Positions 30,518 to 32,562 of a stretch of DNA of 32,562 nt are shown piece by piece (the first letter of the stretch is position 1; the number at the start of each line of letters is the position of its first letter). The stretch spans positions 4,061 through 36,622 of the forward strand of contig PLIO01000247.1 of the NCBI GenBank assembly GCA_003140075.1. Direction: 5' to 3'. Below the pieces are notes generated by a model that ran no database searches, was not told where the DNA came from, and saw only the letters and a program-made list of their open reading frames with translations. The stretch comes from Acidobacteriaceae bacterium. Its GTDB lineage: Bacteria > Acidobacteriota > Terriglobia > Terriglobales > Acidobacteriaceae. Both the position numbers and the translations under genes were made by a program.

Positions 30518-31078
30518 ATGCGACAAATTGGATTCAGCGTTTTCGTTCTGCTTCTGTTTGCTGGTCTGGCCAGCGCTCAGGTTCCCACCAGCGGCAACGT
30601 CTTCTTCGGTTATTCCTTCTACAACACCGACCTCTCATCGATCGACCGCGCCAACACCAACGGTTGGGAAGCCTCGGTGGAAGGCAAGATTATTCCGTGG
30701 GTCGGGATGGTGGCCGATTTCGACAGCCATTACGGTTCGCAGAATTTTCCCGAATGTATACCGGTCAGCGGCACGAGCTGTGCCGTCTCCACGTTCAACG
30801 CCAGTGTCACCGAACATAATTTTCTGTTCGGTCCACGGGTCTCGTTCTCAGTCGGCAGGTTCCGCCCCTTCGGAGAGGCGCTGTTCGGTGGCGCTCACGT
30901 CGACGCTGGCAGCGCGGGCTCCAATACCTCGTTTGCGACGGCCCTAGGCGGCGGCCTCGACTACAAAATCATCCGTCCTCTCGCGTGGCGCTTCCAGGGA
31001 GACTATGTGCAGACGCGCTTCTTCAGTACGACGCAGAACAATGTACGTTTGTCCACCGGCTTAGAGTTGCGCTTCTGA
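30518..31078 (+). CDS. Outer-membrane beta-barrel protein (paralog 2)
   Basis: The ATG at 30518 follows AAGGA by 8 nt and begins a clear signal peptide (MRQIGFSVFVLLLFAGLASA, cleavage before Q). The open frame from 30434 is longer but less likely. The mature part parallels paralog 1: 'PTSGNVFFGYSFYNTDLSS' after the signal, 'NFLFGPRVSFSVGRFRPFGEALFGGAH', 'GGGLDYKIIRPLAWRFQGDYVQTRF' and a terminal 'STGLELRF'. The 186 residues suggest a small 8-strand barrel. A hairpin terminator follows. The pair is a probable tandem duplication with considerable divergence. Confidence 0.87.
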   Translation: MRQIGFSVFVLLLFAGLASAQVPTSGNVFFGYSFYNTDLSSIDRANTNGWEASVEGKIIPWVGMVADFDSHYGSQNFPECIPVSGTSCAVSTFNASVTEHNFLFGPRVSFSVGRFRPFGEALFGGAHVDAGSAGSNTSFATALGGGLDYKIIRPLAWRFQGDYVQTRFFSTTQNNVRLSTGLELRF

Positions 31079-31107
31079 AGACAGCTGATTCCGCGGAAAA
31101 CAGAAAA

Positions 31108-31133
31108 AGGATCCAGCGGGTTGTCTGGATCCT
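31108..31133 (+). terminator. Intrinsic terminator after the barrel gene
   Basis: AGGATCCAG / CTGGATCCT (31108-31116, 31125-31133) form a perfect 9-bp stem with an 8-nt loop, followed by GTTTCTTG. It is 29 bp past the stop codon. Confidence 0.75.
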
Positions 31134-31199
31134 GTTTCTTGTGGCCACCACGAAAAATCGTTTTGCGGAGCCTGCGATCGACAGCAACTAGATGTGGAA

Positions 31200-31919
31200 C
31201 TAGGTCTGCCAGTACTTGTGGTCGCGCAGGAAATAGTTCTCGTTCCAGTAGTTCATCGCAGTCTTCAGGAAGAGCCAGCCTACTCGCAGATGTCCCATTT
31301 TCTTAAAGCGCCGGTTCGTGGTGTAGACGCCGCCGCGGACGATGCCGAAACGCTTCCGCTCCACCTGCTGGCTGAGCAGATAGTCCTCTGCGAAGGCAAC
31401 TTGCTCGTGAAATCCGCCGAGCTCGCGGAATTTCGCCAGGTCGAACAGCATGAACATGCCCGTGGCGAAGGGATGGTGCAGGCGCGACAGGTACTGAAAG
31501 AAATCATTCCCCGCATAAAACAGCTTGTCGATCCAGCTCCCGCCGCGGCACAGGATGTTCGTGGTCACGCAATGGAGCTGCTTGCGCTGCGCCAGTTCCA
31601 TGGCGCGCCGAATTACCGAGGGATGCGCCAGCTCGATATCGGCATCGAGAAACAGAACGTAATCGCTCTCCGCCTGGGCTGCGCCCAGGTTGCGGCCCAC
31701 CGAAGGCATTCCGCCGCGGATCACGTTGACGTTCAGGCGATTGCGGAATCCGAGAACAACGCCGGGAGTGCCGTCAGTCGAATTGGCATCAGCCACCAAT
31801 ACTCTCGTACTCGACATCTTCGAGTAGTCCTGATTCATCAGCGAAGTCAGCAAACGCGGAATCAGCTTCGCCTCGTTCTTGGCCGGAATCACGATCGTCA
31901 GCTCGCTCTTTGTATTCAT
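31200..31919 (-). CDS. Family-2 glycosyltransferase
   Basis: The 239-residue protein starts at ATG 31919 (MNTKSELTIVIPAKNEAKLIPRLL), with AGGGGG about 9 nt upstream. It contains the GT2 opening 'TIVIPAKNEA', 'LVADANSTDGT', 'SVGRNLGAAQAESDYVLFLDADIEL' (D-x-D) and 'FATGMFMLFDLAKFRELGGFHEQVAFAEDYLLSQQ', typical of the GT-A nucleotide-sugar fold with the ED-like acceptor motif. A short hydrophobic stretch near residue 220 may associate with membranes. It overlaps the upstream metallophosphoesterase gene by 131 nt in a different frame. Confidence 0.88.
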   Translation of the reverse strand: MNTKSELTIVIPAKNEAKLIPRLLTSLMNQDYSKMSSTRVLVADANSTDGTPGVVLGFRNRLNVNVIRGGMPSVGRNLGAAQAESDYVLFLDADIELAHPSVIRRAMELAQRKQLHCVTTNILCRGGSWIDKLFYAGNDFFQYLSRLHHPFATGMFMLFDLAKFRELGGFHEQVAFAEDYLLSQQVERKRFGIVRGGVYTTNRRFKKMGHLRVGWLFLKTAMNYWNENYFLRDHKYWQT

Positions 31920-32562
31920 GGATGCGTACCCCCTGTTCATCTACGGTCAGATAAGTGAGCCGGGAATCGACCCAGCCGCCCGAATTATAGTAGTGAACCC
32001 CGTGGTGCTCGACGTGGACTGCCTGGTGCGTGTGTCCGCAGAAAATGCGCCCGGCATCGTGCTGCCGGGCGTACTGCAAGGCCCCCGCAGCCACCTTCGA
32101 TGACATGCGCAGCCAGCGCGTGTTCAGCCTGTCAATCAGCCGCACGATCGGCTTGCTTTTGAAATCCAGCTTCTGCAGCCTGAGATACAGCGCAGTGCCC
32201 AGCCGGCTGAACCTCACATTGTTCACCTGAAAGCCGTCGAACTGATGGCCATGAATCGCGATGTGGCGCAGTCCGGCAAACTGCCAGTCGTAACGTTGAT
32301 AAACCCGCACGCCCACCAGGTGCGACATGATGTCGGTGAGCCCGTGGTCGTGATTGCCTTCCACCCACACGACTTCAATATTGCGCTTGGGATTCGACAG
32401 CTTGCGGATGTAACCGAGAAACTTCCAGTGTTCTTTGGTCAGGCGGGCAAAGTTGAGGTCCGCAAAGATGTCGCCCAGAAGGATCAAGCGCTGGAAAACA
32501 TTCTCTTTCAACACACGCGTGGCTTCGCGGGCGTGGCTCGTCTCTGCACCGAGGTGCAGGTC
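31789..32562 (-). CDS. Metallophosphoesterase (calcineurin-like), N-terminus beyond window
   Basis: The frame is open to the right edge, where it reads D-L-H-L-G, matching the first metal-binding D-x-H motif. 'RLILLGDIFADL' (G-D), 'VVWVEGNHDHGLTD' (G-N-H-D), 'IAIHGHQFDG' and 'IFCGHTHQAVHVEHHGVHYYNSGGWVD' complete the five-motif dinuclear metal site. The layout is like LpxH-type or nucleotide phosphoesterases, but the substrate is unknown. After about the GGWVDS motif the C-terminal ~55 residues (Asp/Glu-rich) overlap the start of the glycosyltransferase gene and may not be conserved. The start codon lies outside the window. Confidence 0.85.
   Translation of the reverse strand, partial: DLHLGAETSHAREATRVLKENVFQRLILLGDIFADLNFARLTKEHWKFLGYIRKLSNPKRNIEVVWVEGNHDHGLTDIMSHLVGVRVYQRYDWQFAGLRHIAIHGHQFDGFQVNNVRFSRLGTALYLRLQKLDFKSKPIVRLIDRLNTRWLRMSSKVAAGALQYARQHDAGRIFCGHTHQAVHVEHHGVHYYNSGGWVDSRLTYLTVDEQGVRIHEYKERADDRDSGQERGEADSAFADFADESGLLEDVEYESIGG

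Overview
The window looks like a chromosome segment of a GC-rich Gram-negative bacterium, most likely an Acidobacteriota (Terriglobia/Koribacter-like) species. This is inference. It rests on the outer-membrane-type beta-barrel proteins ending in Phe, the leucine genes and other housekeeping families, and on intergenic repeat families of the types I associate with acidobacterial genomes (CATCCTGAG...GGATCT elements, CCTGCCCTGAG...CCGAAG elements, a PD-(D/E)XK 'intron endonuclease' family). No rRNA or tRNA gene is visible.

Layout. (1) 1-3530, minus strand: a translation block read rplM-rpsI-rpsB-tsf-pyrH (pyrH runs off the left edge), with a good promoter in front of rplM. Every spacer in this block carries short degenerate tandem repeats of 7 or 8 bp, several with fold-back partners. 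(2) 3586-9833: a TlpA-like thioredoxin, an FtsX/MacB-type permease with an upstream lipoprotein, mltG, a PLP-dependent serine/threonine dehydratase, ruvX and a CarD-family transcription factor. The convergent dehydratase/ruvX pair is separated by a near-perfect 36-bp inverted repeat. (3) 9834-15203: an accessory island. It holds a possible short terminated RNA, a PD-(D/E)XK nuclease-like gene, a MazF-type toxin-antitoxin pair bracketed by two copies of a ~160-200 bp repeat, and a minus-strand group encoding a NUDIX hydrolase, a two-TM protein, a HIT-family protein and an unrecognised 308-residue protein. The last group is my best candidate for an undescribed system. (4) 15204-25230: a class-III aminotransferase, an S41 peptidase, an EamA transporter, a polytopic membrane protein, a seven-repeat secreted beta-propeller-like protein with no normal start codon, a secreted hypothetical protein, an HD-GYP response regulator and a dolichol-phosphate-sugar-synthase-like glycosyltransferase. 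(5) 25252-28897: leuB and leuA (leuA lacks the allosteric domain) divergent from a LysR regulator, with three 13-bp operator-like sequences between them. (6) 28898-32562: repeats, a STAS-domain gene interrupted by an in-frame TAA, two tandem beta-barrel proteins, and a glycosyltransferase whose 5' end overlaps a metallophosphoesterase gene by 131 nt; the phosphoesterase runs off the right edge.

Working together: the left block supplies ribosome components; leuA/leuB/LysR form a regulated leucine biosynthesis locus; the toxin-antitoxin pair and the NUDIX/HIT/membrane group are probably accessory stress or defence functions. Many start sites are GTG or TTG; starts were moved from the longest frame wherever a ribosome binding site or signal peptide supported it.
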